Assembly: GCA_963786765.1 (NCBI GenBank)
Contig: CAWBAJ010000020.1
Location: 1-64,000, forward strand
Source: DATKNA01 sp963786765
GTDB taxonomy: Bacteria > Actinomycetota > Actinomycetes > Actinomycetales > Kineosporiaceae
Reading direction: 5' to 3'
DNA length: 64,000 nucleotides
The notes under the pieces were generated by a model. The model was not told the origin of the DNA. It did no database searches and worked only from the letters and a program-made list of their open reading frames with translations. How positions within the stretch are numbered: position 1 is the first letter of the stretch; each line of letters starts with the position of its first letter. The translations under genes and the position numbers were made by a program. This document shows, piece after piece, positions 1-10,585 of the stretch.

Positions 1-312
1 GATGTATTGCTCGCATGATGGGCGCGTTTAAATCACGCGTGCACTTGGTCCACGCGATGATGCAGCGCCATAGGCCGCATCCCTCTTCTTATAAATCGGT
101 TAACATGTGCCCATGTGGCGCCCACTGGACGAGGACTTATCCGACTTCCTGCACTGGCGGGCCCACTCTGATAACGGTATCCGCTTCCGCCAATGCGCCT
201 GCGAAGGGCCTGAGGCGCCCTCTCTCGACCGGACCCTGGGTGCAACCAGTGGGCTTAGGTGAAGATGCATCGCGGTCGGTCGGGCGGGAAAGGATAGTAA
301 CAGGAGTGACAC
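1..312. other. non-coding region upstream of rpiB
   Basis: No reading frame here resembles a known protein. The stretch is AT-richer than the rest of the left piece, as expected for a promoter region. A TATAAAT-like hexamer near 91-97 could be a -10 box, but no convincing -35 partner was identified. The last bases before 313 contain an AGGAG ribosome binding site that fixes the rpiB start. Confidence 0.4.
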
Positions 313-772
313 ATGCGCGTCGGCATTGCCTCAGATCACGGCGGGTTCGAACTGAAGCACGAACTGATCGGGCAGCTCCACAGGGCCGGTCACGAGATCA
401 TCGATTTCGGCGCGGACAGCCTGCGCCAGGATGACGACTATCCGGACTTCGTGATCCCGCTCGGACGCGCGGTCGCGGCCAGCCAGGTGGAGCGTGGCGT
501 GGCGATCTGCGGCAGCGGTGTTGGCGCATCGGTCTGTGCCAACAAAATTCCCCGGTGTCCGCGCCGCGCTGATCCACGATCATTTCTCGGCACGGCAGGG
601 GGTCGAGGACGATCACATGAACATCCTGTGCATGGGCGGCCGGACCGTAGGAGCGGCAGTCGCCTGGGACCTGGTTCAGACATTTCTCGCTGCCCAGTTC
701 GGCCAGGCCGATCGGCACTTGCGTCGGCTGAGCAAGGTGGCGTCCCTGGAAGCCGCAACAGGCACAAAATAG
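313..772 (+). CDS. rpiB: ribose-5-phosphate isomerase B (frameshifted)
   Basis: RpiB interconverts ribose 5-phosphate and ribulose 5-phosphate in the non-oxidative pentose phosphate pathway. The N-terminus begins with the family pattern RVGIASDHGGFELK, and the phosphate/active-site loop ICGSGVGASVCANK is visible. The frame breaks at the run of four C at 550-553. Removing one C joins it to PGVRAALIHDHFSARQ and NILCMGGRTVG in the next frame and gives about 152 residues, normal for the family. An AGGAG site precedes the ATG. The phosphoketolase follows after 182 bp, so both may serve pentose phosphate breakdown. Codon use and GC match the left piece, not the sequence after 8,290. Confidence 0.88.
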
Positions 773-954
773 GCACGCGATGCTTCATCATGGACGGCTG
801 AGGCCACCATACGACGACTATACTCAGAGAATACCTGCTTGCGCTGGGCAATGGGTGTCTCGGCATGCGCGGTGTGCCGGAGGAGGGCGATCCCAGCGTA
901 CAGACGGGATGTTCATCCGTGCGGCAACAATGACAGCGAATCACGGAGGCAATA

Positions 955-3404
955 ATGGCAAGCGCGCTGTCGAACAAAGAACGGGCACTGATGGACGCGT
1001 ACTGGCGGGCCGCCAACTACCTTTCGGTCGGCCAGATCTATCTCTACGACAACCCGCTGCTCAAGCAGCCGCTGACCAAGGAGCACATCAAGCCGCGGCT
1101 GCTCGGCCACTGGGGCACGACGCCGGGTCTGAACTTCATCTACGTCCACCTGAACCGGCTGATCAAGGAGCACGACCTCGACATGATCTACATCACCGGC
1201 CCCGGGCATGGCGGGCCCGGCCTGGTCGCGAACGCCTACCTCGAGGGGACCTACAGCGAGGTCTATCCGAACATCTCTCCCGACGAGGAGGGCATGAAGC
1301 GCCTGTTCACCCAGTTCTCCTTCCCGGGCGGCATTCCGAGCCACGTGGCGCCGGAGACGCCCGGCTCAATTCACGAGGGCGGCGAACTCGGCTATGCGCT
1401 CTCGCACGCCTACGGCGCGGCCTTCGACAATCCCGATCTGATCGTCGCCTGCGTCGTCGGCGACGGCGAGGCGGAGACCGGACCGCTGGCGACGAGCTGG
1501 CATTCCAACAAGTTCCTGAACCCGGCGACCGACGGCGCGGTTCTGCCGATCCTGCACCTCAACGGCTACAAGATCGCCAATCCCTGCGTCCTTGCCCGGA
1601 TCAGCCACGAGGAGCTGGATCAGCTTTTCCGCGGCTACGGCTACACGCCGTATTTCGTCGAGGGGCATGAGCCGGAGAAGATGCACGAGCTGATGGCCGC
1701 CACGCTCGACACCGTCATCGGCGAGATCCAGCGCATCAAGGCCGATGCGCGCGAGAACGGTTTCACGCGAACGCCCCCGCTGGCCGATGATCGTGCTCCG
1801 CACGCCCAAGGGCTGGACGTGCCCGAAGGAGATCGACGGCAGGCGCACCGAGGACTACTGGCGCTCGCATCAGGTGCCGATGGGCGAGATGCACGAGAAC
1901 CCGGCGCATGTGCGCATTCTCGAAGAGTGGATGAAGAGCTACCGGCCCGAGGAGCTGTTCGACGACAGCGGCCGGCTCCGGCCCGAGCTCGCCGAGCTCG
2001 CCCCGCGAGGCACCCGCCGCATGAGCGCCAACCCGCACACCAATGGCGGCCTGCTGCTGCGCGATCTGCGGCTGCCGGACTTCCGCGACTACGCTGTCGA
2101 GGTGCCGACACCCGGCGCCGTCACGGCCGAGTCCACCCGCGTAATGGGCCGGTTCCTGCGCGACGTGATGAAGCTGAACATGGAGGCGCGGAACTTCCGG
2201 CTGTTCAGCCCGGACGAGAACAACTCGAACCGCTGGCAGGACGTGCTCGAGGTCACCAATCGCGCCTGGGTCGCGGAGACCTATCCGTGGGACGACCATC
2301 TCGCGCCCGACGGGCGGGTGATGGAGATGCTCAGCGAGCACCAGTGCCAGGGCTGGCTCGAGGGCTATCTGCTGACCGGCCGGCACGGCTTCTTCTCCTG
2401 CTACGAGGCGTTCATCCACATCATCGACTCGATGTTCAACCAGCACGCCAAGTGGCTGAAGGTCTGCAATCACATTCCGTGGCGGCGGCCGATCGCGCTC
2501 GCTGAACTACCTGCTGTCGAGCCACGTCTGGCGGCAGGACCACAACGGCTTCAGCCATCAGGACCCGGGGTTCATCGACCACGTCGTCAACAAGAAGGCC
2601 GAGGTCGTTCGCGTCTATCTGCCGCCCGACGCCAACTGCCTGCTGTCGGTCACCGATCACTGCCTGCGCAGCCGGAACTACGTCAACGTCGTCGTCGCCG
2701 GCAAGCAGCCGGCGCCGCAATGGCTGACGATGGACGAGGCGATCAAGCATTGCACGGCCGGGCTCGGCATCTGGGAGTGGGCGAGCAACGACCGAGGCAG
2801 CGAGCCCGACGTGGTGATGGCGTGCTGCGGCGACGTGCCGACACTGGAGACGCTCGCCGCCGTCGATCTGCTGCGCCGGCACGCGCCGGAGCTGAAGATC
2901 CGCGTCATCAACGTCGTGGATCTGATGAAGCTGCAGCCGGCGAGCGAGCATCCGCACGGCCTGTCGGATCACGATTTCGACGCTCTGTTCACGACCGACA
3001 AGCCGATCATCTTCGCCTTCCACGGCTACCCGTGGCTGATCCACCGGCTGACCTACCGGCGCAACGGGCCACCACAACATCCACGTGCGCGGCTACAAGG
3101 AAGAGGGCACCACCACGCACGCCGTTCGACATGTGCGTGATGAACGACCTCGATCGCTTCCACCTGGTGCAGCGACGTGATCGATCGCGTGCCGAAGCTC
3201 GGCGCGCGGGCCGCCTACGCCAAGCAGGCGATCCGCGACAAGCTGATCGAGCACAAGCAGTACATCGCTCGCTACGGCGACGACATGCCGGAGATCACGG
3301 GCTGGACCTGGGGACAGGACGGCCGCGGTTCTGCGGACCGGCTCGACGGAAGCCGACAATGTCTGAACCCGGCACATCACGCGCAGGACGCATATGAAGC
3401 CTAA
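955..3404 (+). CDS. xfp: xylulose-5-phosphate/fructose-6-phosphate phosphoketolase (several frameshifts)
   Basis: This thiamine-diphosphate enzyme cleaves xylulose 5-phosphate (and often fructose 6-phosphate) to acetyl phosphate and a shorter sugar phosphate. The first frame carries family hallmarks: HWGTTPGLNFIYVHLNRL, ITGPGHGGPG, and the ThDP-binding region VVGDGEAETGP. Later blocks appear in other frames (WPMIVLRTPKGWT, NPHTNGG, TGRHGFFSCYEAFIHI, HIHVRGYKEEG, DMCVMNDLDRFHL). At least five breaks are needed, near 1765, 2495, 3065, 3110 and 3170. Total length, about 800 residues, matches the family. The start follows a GGAGG site at about 942-946. No acetate kinase or phosphotransacetylase gene follows; the next gene is convergent. 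Confidence 0.9.
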
Positions 3405-4094
3405 GTCCTCACCGGCGATCTCCGTGACAAGCTTCCTGCGCACTGCCTCGGCGAATTCCTCGTAGCTCTTCACCGCGATCACAAATGCTCCCGGCCCGCC
3501 GATCACCCTCTGCCGGTAATAAGCGTCGAGTTCCGGCTCCAGCGTCAGGATCGGCAGACCGTTGATGATCATGCCTGCCTGAACCGCCTCGTCGCGCGCA
3601 TCCTCTGCCGGCCGCCCGCGATTGTTCGCCCCATCCCCGGATACGTCGATGACCAGCCGCTCACCCTGGTAAGGCGACGACGCGATCATCTCCCGTGCAT
3701 AGTCGATCGCTCCGCTGATCGAGGTGCCGCCACCGAACAGCGCGCGCGGCGCCTGCTCGATCACCTCGGCAAATCGCTCGGCCGAAGCCGTATCGTCGAT
3801 CGCCGTCCAGTCAGCCGCCACGACGTGCAGCGCCGGGCCCGTCCACTGCAATATCGCCACAGCGATGGAGCCGGTCGAAGTCGATCGGATCGCCTGTGCC
3901 ACCGCCGGATCGCGGAACGCCGCGGCATAACCCGCACGCTGCAACTCGAACCGATCCTGACTGACGCTGCCGGAGACATCGACCGCCAGAACGAGCTGCA
4001 CCGAGACCGGTGTCGCGGCATGTGCGGCGTGCACGAACAGCATCGCACCCAGCCAGAGCAGCACGCCACGCCCGCGTTGCGCCGCAAACAACAT
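3401..4094 (-). CDS. DUF1194 family secreted protein, VWA-like
   Basis: The protein starts with a signal peptide (hydrophobic stretch GVLLWLGAMLFVHAAHA) followed by a von Willebrand A-like domain. The metal-site motif appears as LAVDVSGSVS, and further conserved blocks are TSISGAIDYA and VIDVSGDGANN, typical of DUF1194 proteins of alphaproteobacteria. Function is unknown; a periplasmic binding role is only inferred from the fold. The start is set at 4094, just before the signal peptide. The frame reads past the expected end (after KLVTEIAG), and a one-base shift would give a stop at 3401, so a small indel is likely. It converges on the phosphoketolase gene with a 4-base overlap. Confidence 0.75.
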
Positions 4095-4213
4095 GATCAG
4101 ATACGACCGAAATCTACCGGGGTTTGGCCGCCTTTCCTTCCGCCAGCCCAGGTATCGCCGGCGGCCGGTCGAGATAAGTCGCATTTCCGTAATCTCCTGC
4201 GCTAGATAACCGT

Positions 4214-6177
4214 GTGGACACCGGATCGATAACCCTCTCGCCTGATGCCCAGGCCATCCTGGAAAGCATGGGGGACGCCTTCTACGCCCTCGATGGCGAA
4301 TGGCGTTTCCTGTACGCCAACCGCCGCGCCCTGGCGTTCTGGGACACGACCGCCGACCAGGTCATCGGCCGGGTCATCTGGCAGCGTTTTCCCCAGATGG
4401 TCGGCACGCTGAACGAGCAGGTGCTGCGCCGTGTCCGCGACGAACAGCGGGTCATCACCTTCGAGGCGCCGTCGCCCACAATGGGGATCTGGGTCTCGGT
4501 CAACGTCGGCCCGTCCGGTGATGGCGTCACGGTCTATTGGCGCGACATCTCCGAGCGGTCGAGGCGGAGCGCTCTCTCCGCAGCTTCGCCGACAAGCTGG
4601 AGCGCGAGGTGGCGGAGCGCACACGCGCCCTGAGCGACGTCGTGGATGAGCTGCGCCGGTCGCGTGCGCACTACAGCGCCATCTTCGAGCACTCGCCGGT
4701 CGATCTCGTCATGATGGGCGTTCAGCCGGATGGCCGGATCGTCTGCGAGGAAGCCAATCCAGCCTGGGAGCGTCACTCCGGCTACCCCCGCGACTTCGTG
4801 GTGGGCAGGTCGCTGGACGAAATCCTGCCGCCTGAGCAGGCCGAATTCGCCAAGATGCAGTACCGCCGCGCCATCGAATCCGGAGAGCCCGTCGAATACG
4901 AATATACCGCGCAGTTCCCGATCGGTGAGAGTTCGCGTCGCTCCTTCCTGGTGCCTCTGCCGGGGGACAGCGGACAGATCGAGCACGTGCTGCTGACCGC
5001 CGTGGACCTGACCGCAATGCGGCAGGTGGAGGCGGAATTGCGCCAGGCGCAGAAGATGCAGGCGATCGGGCAGCTCACCGGCGGCATCGCCCACGACTTC
5101 AACAATCTGCTCACCGCGGTGACCGGCAATCTTGAACTGCTGCAGGGCCGCCTGACCGACCAGCGCTCGCTGTCGCTTGTGGATGCCGCCATGCGGTCAG
5201 CATGGCGTGGCGCGCAACTGACCCAGCAGCTGCTGGCCTATGCCCGCCGCCAGAATCTGTTGCCGCGATCGGTGGATGTGAATGCCGTCATCACCGGGAT
5301 GGGCGAATTGCTGCAACGGAGCCTCGGCGGCCTCGTCCAGGTCGAGACCGAACTGGCGCCCGACCTCTGGCCCGCCACGAGCGATCCGACGCAACTCGAA
5401 CTCGTCGTTCTCAACCTAGCCATAAACTCCAGGGACGCGATGCCTGAAGGCGGCCGGCTGCGCATCGCGACCAGCAATGTGCATCAGCCCGAAATCGCCC
5501 GGCTCGATGCGCTCGATCCGGGCGATTACGTGCGGATTGCAGTGACCGATACAGGCACCGGCATGACGCCGCGACGTGCTGGAGCACGCCTTCGAGCCGT
5601 TCTTCACCACCAAGGCGATCGGCAAGGGCAGCGGGCTTGGCCTCGCGCAGGTCTACGGCGTGGCGACGCAGTTCGGCGGCACGGTGCGGCTAGCCAGCGA
5701 GCCCGGTGTCGGCACGACGGTCGAGGTCTTCCTGCCGCGCGCTGGCCACAGCGCAGGACAGCGTCCGCCGCGACGGAGGAGCATGCCGCCGATGCGCACC
5801 CCGGCGGCGGCACCATTCTGGTGATCGATGACGATCCCGACGTCCGCGAGATCGCCGCGATTCTTTCTGCGCGAGGCGGGCTATGTCGTCAGGGAGGCCG
5901 GCAACGGTGCGGAAGCGCGTGACATCCTCGCGGCCGGCCCGGTCTCCCTGGCGCTGGTCGATTACGCGATGCCGATGATGTCGGGCACACGAGTTCGCCT
6001 GCCTGGCACGCCAGATTCAGCCGGACCTGCCGGTCGATCTACGTGACCGGCGCGGCCGACAGCATTGCGCCCGGGGATCTGCGCCATGGGTGATCCGGTC
6101 GTCATGAAGCCCTATGCGCGCGCGGCATTGCTCCGGATCGTGCGGGAACGAACGCTACCGCCGACGACGTCGAATAG
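4214..6177 (+). CDS. PAS-containing hybrid sensor histidine kinase with receiver domain (frameshifted)
   Basis: Order of parts: an N-terminal PAS domain (from ILESMGDAFYALDGEWRF), a coiled-coil linker, a second PAS domain (AIFEHSPVDLVMM), a HisKA dimerisation box with the phospho-accepting histidine in GGIAHDFNNLLTA, an ATPase domain (N box LNLAINSRDAMPEGG, G boxes TDTGTGM and GKGSGLGLAQVYG), and a C-terminal receiver domain (ILVIDDDPDVREIAA, VDYAMPMMSG). No transmembrane segment is visible, so it is probably cytoplasmic. Breaks lie near 4555, 5570, 5750, 5860 and several times after 5980. The GTG at 4214 starts the first PAS domain. The ligand and partner are not deducible from neighbours. 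Confidence 0.8.
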
Positions 6178-6182
6178 GGTGG

Positions 6183-7681
6183 TTACAGCGGCAGTCGGCC
6201 CTGCCGCTCGGGTCGATCGGCGGTCGCGCCCACTTCGCCGTCAGCAAAGCGCAGCCTGACCCGCGCGCCTGGCGACACCTTCGCGGCACTGGTCAGCGGA
6301 TGACCGGCGGCGTCCGACACGACCGCGTAGCCGCGCTGCAGCACCGCCAACGGCGACACCGATTCCAGCCGCGCCGCCGTACCCTCCAGTCGCGCACGCG
6401 TCTCGCGCAGCATGCGCGTAGCGGCGCAACGGACAGCCGCCCGACCGTGCGCCCCGCGCGGCTATGGATGCCGGATACCGCGTGGCGCAGGCCGGCGACC
6501 AGCTTCTGCCCGCACAGATCGAGCGCCGCGTGTCGCCGCGCCACCAAATTCGGCAGTGCGATGATCAGCCGCACGCCGCGCTCCTGCACACGTTCGCGAC
6601 AGGCGGCGAGCCTCGCCGGCAGATCCGGCAGCCGCCGCGCGACGTCTCCAACGACGCGCGTCGCTTGTGCAACAGGTTCGGCAGCGCCAGCACCAGCCTC
6701 TCGGCACGATCGTCCAGCCGCTGCCGTGCGGTGCCGAGCAGGGCAGGCAGGTCGGGCAGCCCTCGTTCGGCGCGCGACAGCCGCAGCCGGCGCTCCTGTG
6801 CCAGCCGGTTCAGCCCGCCGATCAGCCGCGCCGCCTTGTGCTCCAGGTCAGCGACCAGATCGGAGCGCGCCGGCACGGCGAGTTCCGCCGCCGCGGTCGG
6901 TGTCGGCGCGCGCCGGTCGGAGACGAAGTCGATCAGCGTGGTGTCGGTCTCATGCCCTACCGCCGAAATCAGCGGGATCCGGCATTCGGCGACGGCGCGC
7001 AGCACGGCTTCCTCATTGAACGCCATCAGGTCTTCCAGGCTGCCGCCGCCGCGCGCCACGATCAGCACGTCGGGACGCGGCAGTGACCGCGCTGAAGCCG
7101 GCGATGGCGGCGGCGATGCGCTCCGCCGCGCCCTCGCCCTGCACCGGCACGGGCCACAGCAGGACCTGGCGCGGAAAACGGCGAGCGATCGTGGTGCGGA
7201 TATCCTGGATGACCGCGCCGCGTTCGCTGGTGATGACGCCGATCACCGCGGGCAGCACCGGCAGCGCGCGCTTGCGGTCTGCATCGAACAGCCCCTCGGC
7301 AGCCAGCCGCACGCGCAGCATCTCGATGCGGGCGAGCAGCGCGCCGGCGCCGGCATACTCCATCCGCTCGGTGATGAGCTGGTAGGAGGAGCGTTCGGCG
7401 TAGGAGGAGATGCGGCCCGGTGGCGATCACCTCGACGCCGTTCTCCGGCACCATGCCGAGCCGGGCACTGACGACTTCCAGACGACGCCGGAGATCTTGG
7501 CGCCCTCGTCCTTCAGCGAGAAGTAGATGTGGCCCGAGGGGTAGCGCTTCAGTTCGGTGATCTCGCCGCGCACACGAACGCGGCCGAAATTGCCCTCCAA
7601 CGTGCGCTTCACCGCACCGGAGATTTCCGAGACGGTGTATTCGGGGACGTTGGAGACCGGTGGGGCGGCGAGGTCGTTCAT
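6183..7681 (-). CDS. xseA: exodeoxyribonuclease VII large subunit (frameshifted)
   Basis: XseA is the catalytic subunit of exonuclease VII, which degrades single-stranded DNA to oligonucleotides. The N-terminal OB-fold region is clear (VSEISGAVKRTLEGNF, VRGEITELKRYPSGHIYF). The catalytic domain shows VIGVITSERGAVIQDI, LIVARGGGSLEDLMAF and ISAVGHETDTTLIDF. A long alpha-helical middle and the C-terminal block LAVLQRGYAVVSDAAGHP complete it. About 500 residues fits the family. Frames switch near 7480, 7420, 7370, 7085, 6660 and 6425. The start at 7681 is the ATG directly before the OB fold. No small-subunit gene xseB is seen nearby, which is common. Confidence 0.9.
6187..6208. terminator. hairpin between convergent kinase and xseA ends
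   Basis: An 8-bp perfect inverted repeat (AGCGGCAG / CTGCCGCT, 6-base loop) overlaps the last codons of xseA and lies just after the kinase stop. Its position between two convergent genes suggests a bidirectional terminator, but there is no strong T-run. Confidence 0.35.
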
Positions 7682-7934
7682 GGGGGCAGAATAGGCGATC
7701 AACAAACCTCTCGCGAGCAGGACCTTCGCTTGCGTTCGATTGGGTAGCTGCACAGCCGGGCAGGCACGTCAGCGTCAGTCAGGGACCGACATCCGACGCT
7801 GCGGCAGCGGCACTCGATTGGGCGGAGCATGGGCTGGACCTGGCCAATGCGCTGCACGAGGGCCTCGCAAGCTTCGACCGGGCGCTGGCAGCAGCGGCGC
7901 GACGGGTTGGAGCGCTCGCGGTGTTCCGGCTCCT

Positions 7935-8290
7935 TCACCCGGCATTGAACCGCACCACCTTCCAACCAAGCCGCACGTCCACCGCGCCGCTCCCCTCGCC
8001 CATCGCCCCTTTCACCTCGATCGAGCGGAACCGCTGGGCACGGAACTCCGGCGAAAAATGCTCCGCGGGCAGTCCAGCCTTCAGCTTCAGCACAGCCAGG
8101 AACTGCCGCTGCTCGGGGATCTCCTCCCACACGCTGGGCAGGAACAGCGAGCGCAGCCCCAGGTCCTCGATGATCAGCCCGTCCACCCCGGGGCGAAGCT
8201 GCGCCAGCAGGTCAGACTCCGACGAAAACCGCATTGGCTCAGGCGGCGTCAGCACCGAGACCGACAGCGACAGCCCCGCCAGCTCCAGCC
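7935..8290 (-). CDS. AMMECR1-family (AmmeMemoRadiSam system A-like) protein, C-terminal part
   Basis: About 118 residues of the C-terminal half of an AMMECR1 domain: LSLSVSVLTPPEPM, LRPGVDGLIIEDLG, FLPSVWEEIPEQ and LKLKAGLPAEHFSPEF. The family is widespread and poorly understood; in bacteria it often sits with Memo-like and radical-SAM proteins. The N-terminal half is absent because the reading is cut at about 8,290, where sequence of another organism begins. The end may also be slightly off, since the tail after RFRSIEVK is not typical. The 253 bp between this gene and xseA hold nothing I could identify. Confidence 0.75.
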
Positions 8291-8300
8291 GCTGATGGGT
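8285..8300. other. junction between alphaproteobacterial and actinobacterial sequence
   Basis: To the left, the minus strand encodes AMMECR1 up to the block RLELAGLSLSVS. To the right, from 8295, the plus strand encodes an MpaB/DUF2236 protein beginning inside its domain. Both genes are truncated at the same point. GC content and codon use change abruptly here. This is best explained by a misassembly joining two genomes. Confidence 0.75.
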
Positions 8301-9062
8301 CTCGCGGGCCTTCGCGCGCTGCTCCTGCAGGCCCTGCACCCGGTGGCCGTCGCCGCGCTCGACGAGCACTCGACGTACCGGCAGGACGTCTGGGCCCGGC
8401 TGGGCCGCACGGCGGAGTACGTCGCTCTGATCACCTATGGCAGCACCACAGAGGCCATGCTCGCGGCGTCCCGGGTCCGGGCCATGCACGCCCGTGTCCG
8501 GGGGACGCTGCCCAGCGGCGTCGAGTACGCGGCCGACGAGCCACAGCTGCTCGCCTGGGTGCACTGCTGCTTGGTCGCGTCCTTCCTCGAGGTCCTCACC
8601 CGGGGCGGCGTCACTCTGACCGGCGCCGAGCAGGACCAGTACATCGAGGAGCAGGTCAAGGCGGCCATGCTCGTCGGGCTCGAGCCCGACGAGGTGCCAC
8701 ACGACCGAGCGGCCCTGCTCGACTACTTCCGCGTGATCAAGCCCGTGCTGGAGTGCACGCCGGCGGCGCGGCGGACCGCGGCCGAGATCGTCGCCCCGGC
8801 TGCGCCGCCTCGGCTGGACTCCGCAGCCACGCCCCGGCCCGCCTGGTCGGCCCTGGCAGGCCTGGCCTTCGCGGCGCTCCCGCCGTGGGGCCGCCGCCTC
8901 TACGCCCTGCCCGAGCTGCCCGGGGCCGCCGGACTTCCCGATGCCGCCACGACGATCGGCCTGCGCACCCTCCGCGCGACACTGCGGGGGATCCAGTCGG
9001 TCGTGCCGTCCCTGGGGGAAGGGGCGCAGCTGAGGGCCGCGCGCGCCCGCCTCCACCCGTAG
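8295..9062 (+). CDS. MpaB-like oxygenase (DUF2236), N-terminus missing
   Basis: The DUF2236 family includes the fungal heme oxygenase MpaB and the rubber oxygenase Lcp. The block LRALLLQALHPVAVAAL with its histidine, followed by DEHSTYRQDVWARLGRT and a later WVHCCLVASFL histidine segment, matches the family. About 255 residues remain. The in-frame ATG at 8295 is at the junction and is not a believable start, since family members have more N-terminal sequence. There is no frameshift within this gene. The substrate is unknown. It converges on the nuclease gene ending at 9103. Confidence 0.75.
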   Translation: MGLAGLRALLLQALHPVAVAALDEHSTYRQDVWARLGRTAEYVALITYGSTTEAMLAASRVRAMHARVRGTLPSGVEYAADEPQLLAWVHCCLVASFLEVLTRGGVTLTGAEQDQYIEEQVKAAMLVGLEPDEVPHDRAALLDYFRVIKPVLECTPAARRTAAEIVAPAAPPRLDSAATPRPAWSALAGLAFAALPPWGRRLYALPELPGAAGLPDAATTIGLRTLRATLRGIQSVVPSLGEGAQLRAARARLHP

Positions 9063-9102
9063 GGCGGGTCTTCCCTGCGACGCGACCCGGGCCGCTCCGA
9101 CG

Positions 9103-9968
9103 TCAGGTGCCCGCGCCCGGAGCACCGCGTCCCAAGGATGGCGTTGCGGTGCCGCCGCCCGGCCCTCCGCGCACACGCCCCGGAAGTCGCACCACGAACA
9201 CATCGACGAGGGCCGGGCCGGGAACGCGGCCTGCCCGGTGTCGCCCTGCGCATATGCCTCGTCGGCGGCGCGGGCCTCGCGCGCGATCGACTCCGCCTCG
9301 GCCACCTTGCGGTCGAGGCCCTGCCGGCCGTGGCTCGCGGAGGCGACGCTGCCGCTCGGCAGGTGGTGCAGCTCGACGACGGAGCAGGGCCGGCGCAGGG
9401 TGCGAGCGGCCGCCACGGCATACACGCCCAGTGCGAGGCTGCCGCGCGCGTCGTCGTCCGCGAGCGGCCGCCGGCCGGTCTTGTAGTCGACGACCACGAC
9501 GCTGCCGTCGGGCCGCTCGTCGATCCGGTCCACCCGGCCCGACAGGACCAGCGCCGTCGTCGGTACCGAGACGGTGCGCTCGACACCGAGCGGTTCGGTC
9601 CGGGGATCGACGCCGGCCAGGTAGCTGCGCACCCATGCCATCGCCCGCTCCCGCACCTCGCCCGACTGCGCGTCGTCCCGGTAGCCCTCACGGACCCATC
9701 CCTGGCGTACCAGCCCGGCCCCTCGCTCCGCAGTCCGCTCCCGTGGCGGCAACCGCCACCAGGAGGCCAGGGCGGTGTGCACGGACGTCCCGAGGCTCGT
9801 GTGCGCCCAGGGCGGCCCCTTCGGAGGCGCCGGCCGATCCAGATAGGTGAAGCGGTAGCGGCGCGGGCAGTCGAACCAGGTGAGCAGGCGCGTCGGCGTG
9901 CACGGGTACAGCCGGCGCGGCATCCCGTCCAGCAACCCCTGGACGCCCGCCTGCGAACTCACGCTCAC
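9103..9968 (-). CDS. PD-(D/E)XK nuclease with Fe-S-type cysteines (RecB-like)
   Basis: A stand-alone RecB-family nuclease. Core motifs are GRVDRID (residues 144-150) and DYKTG (161-165), which give the catalytic Asp and Asp-x-Lys. Cysteines at 34, 247, 250 and 256 have the one-then-three spacing seen in AddB and Cas4, where they bind a 4Fe-4S cluster that locks the nuclease domain. A role in DNA repair is inferred. The GTG start overlaps the MarC stop (GTGA), placing it last in a PHP-MarC-nuclease operon. The frame runs on without a stop into antisense of the next gene; a one-base shift gives a natural end at 9103. An alternative start is the ATG at 9923. Confidence 0.75.
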
Positions 9969-10585
9969 CCCTGCCCCTCGACGAAGGCGCGCACGGAGTC
10001 CGCGACCAGCTGCACGGCGATGGCCGACAGCAGGAGGCCCGCGATGCGGGTGACCAGCGACACCCCGTTGCGGCCGAGGAGGCGCAGGATGACGCCGGCG
10101 AAGCGCATCACGAGGTACAGGATAATGTGCACCGCCAGGACCCCGAGGGCGACGGCCGACAGGTCGGCGAAGGAGTGGATCCGGCCGGCGAACACCATGG
10201 TCGCCACGATCGCTCCGGGGCCCGCGAGCAGGGGCGTTCCGAGCGGTACGAACGCGATGTTGACTCCCTCGGTCCTGATGGGTTCGCTGTCGGCGCGGTC
10301 GGTCAGCAGGCTGAGGGCGACCAGGAGCAGGAGCAGCCCCCCGGCCCCCTGCAGCGCCGGCAGGCTCACGTGCAGGTAGGTGAGGATCCCCTGCCCGAAG
10401 ATGGCGAAGAGAACGATGACGAGCAGGGCGACAGCGACCGCCTGCCGGGCCGCGCGGATGCGCTCGGCCCGCTCGGCGTTCGCGGTGAGCGCGAGGAACA
10501 CCGGCAGCGTCCCTGGCGGGTCCATGATCACGAGGAGGGTGACGAAGCAGTTGAGGAAGAGCTGGCCGTTCAGCACCGCGCTCAC
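9965..10585 (-). CDS. MarC family integral membrane protein
   Basis: A 206-residue protein with six hydrophobic segments, beginning LFLNCFVTLLVIMDPPGTLPVFLAL, whose MDPPGTLP motif is characteristic of MarC/YchE proteins. The family was once linked to multiple antibiotic resistance, but this has not been supported; the function is unknown. It overlaps both neighbours by 4 bases, so it is translated as part of one operon with the PHP phosphoesterase upstream and the nuclease downstream. The same trio order is seen in other actinobacteria. Confidence 0.85.
   Translation of the reverse strand: MSAVLNGQLFLNCFVTLLVIMDPPGTLPVFLALTANAERAERIRAARQAVAVALLVIVLFAIFGQGILTYLHVSLPALQGAGGLLLLLVALSLLTDRADSEPIRTEGVNIAFVPLGTPLLAGPGAIVATMVFAGRIHSFADLSAVALGVLAVHIILYLVMRFAGVILRLLGRNGVSLVTRIAGLLLSAIAVQLVADSVRAFVEGQG

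Noticed and set aside
955..3404. Programmed ribosomal frameshifting in the phosphoketolase gene
   Set aside because: Breaks are numerous, lack slippery heptamers with structures, and similar breaks occur in most other long genes in the window.
7682..7934. Small gene between xseA and AMMECR1
   Set aside because: A plus-strand frame reads an Ala/Leu-rich helical sequence, but it has no start with a ribosome binding site and no recognisable family.
7935..9968. A 677-codon open frame on the minus strand
   Set aside because: It crosses the chimeric join. It is the nuclease frame, then antisense of the MpaB-like gene, then AMMECR1, which happen to be in phase.
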